Shown here piece after piece: positions 31,365 through 31,423 of a stretch of DNA of 31,423 bases (its first letter is position 1; every line of letters begins with the position of its first letter). Source of the stretch: a virus; the IMG/VR virus record IMGVR_UViG_3300025869_000055, positions 1 to 31,423 of that record. The stretch is one strand, 5' to 3'. A program made the translations under genes and the position numbers. Below the pieces are notes generated by a model. The model ran no database searches, was not told the DNA's origin, and saw only the letters and a program-made list of their open reading frames with translations.

Positions 31365-31423
31365 CTAACTCTTTTTATTGTTAGCCGCAAAAGAACGCGC
31401 AGCTGCAACGCTGCCAAATCCCC
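31365..31423 (-). CDS. C-terminus of an upstream gene, cut by the window edge
   Basis: Eighteen residues are visible (GFGSVAAARSFAANNKKS, then TAG at 31365-31367), an Ala-rich basic tail. The stop lies two bases before the start of the coiled-coil gene, as expected within an operon. Too little is visible to identify it. Confidence 0.55.
   Translation of the reverse strand, partial: GFGSVAAARSFAANNKKS

Overview
The window looks like most of the genome of a low-GC, T7-like marine tailed phage (podovirus). The virion genes follow the T7 logic: terminase, portal, scaffold, capsid, two tail tubular proteins, three internal virion proteins, fiber. No phage RNA polymerase or DNA polymerase gene is visible. 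The early arm instead carries a lambda-like replication and recombination set, which suggests host polymerases do transcription and replication. From memory this resembles the RNA-polymerase-less marine podoviruses of the HTVC010P / uncultured Mediterranean phage type. I could not test that, and the host is not identifiable from the sequence.

Layout. (1) 1-22838, minus strand: one long, tightly overlapped late operon. In transcription order it holds the small terminase, two small genes (one winged helix), the large terminase, a small gene, portal, a small gene, scaffold, a gp13-like protein, major capsid protein, a small glycine-rich protein, tail tubular proteins A and B, three internal virion (ejection) proteins, a long repetitive self-processing tail fiber, a small gene and two exported proteins. 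The last of these runs off the left edge. (2) 22839-23562: the only divergent intergenic region, about 700 bp and rich in inverted repeats, with a possible switching RNA leader. (3) 23563-29891, plus strand: the early operon. It holds several very small genes, DUF932, CxxC proteins, a MazG-like all-alpha protein, several HTH proteins, a PDDEXK nuclease, a two-piece replication initiator with two identical 15-bp repeats inside it, a lambda-P-position gene, YqaJ exonuclease, ERF annealing protein, an SSB-tipped protein and a small HTH. (4) 29857-31423, minus strand: lysis module (M15 endolysin, 3TM holin, membrane-anchored coiled-coil protein) and the C-terminus of one more gene.

On a circular map the lysis genes would lie at the downstream end of the minus-strand late operon. 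The genome would then have one divergent control region and one convergent junction, where the endolysin and the last early gene overlap tail to tail. Joining base 31423 directly to base 1 does not produce intact genes, so some sequence is probably missing between the ends.

Non-coding signals worth attention: a near-identical 14-bp element upstream of the small terminase, the small gene before the portal, and the fiber (a late-promoter candidate), with a weaker copy before the capsid gene; three consecutive palindromes at 23007-23074; complementary 8-mers at 23292-23434 that allow two exclusive folds; an origin-like repeat pair inside the split initiator; and a minus-strand terminator fused to a tRNA-like 5' half inside the early operon.
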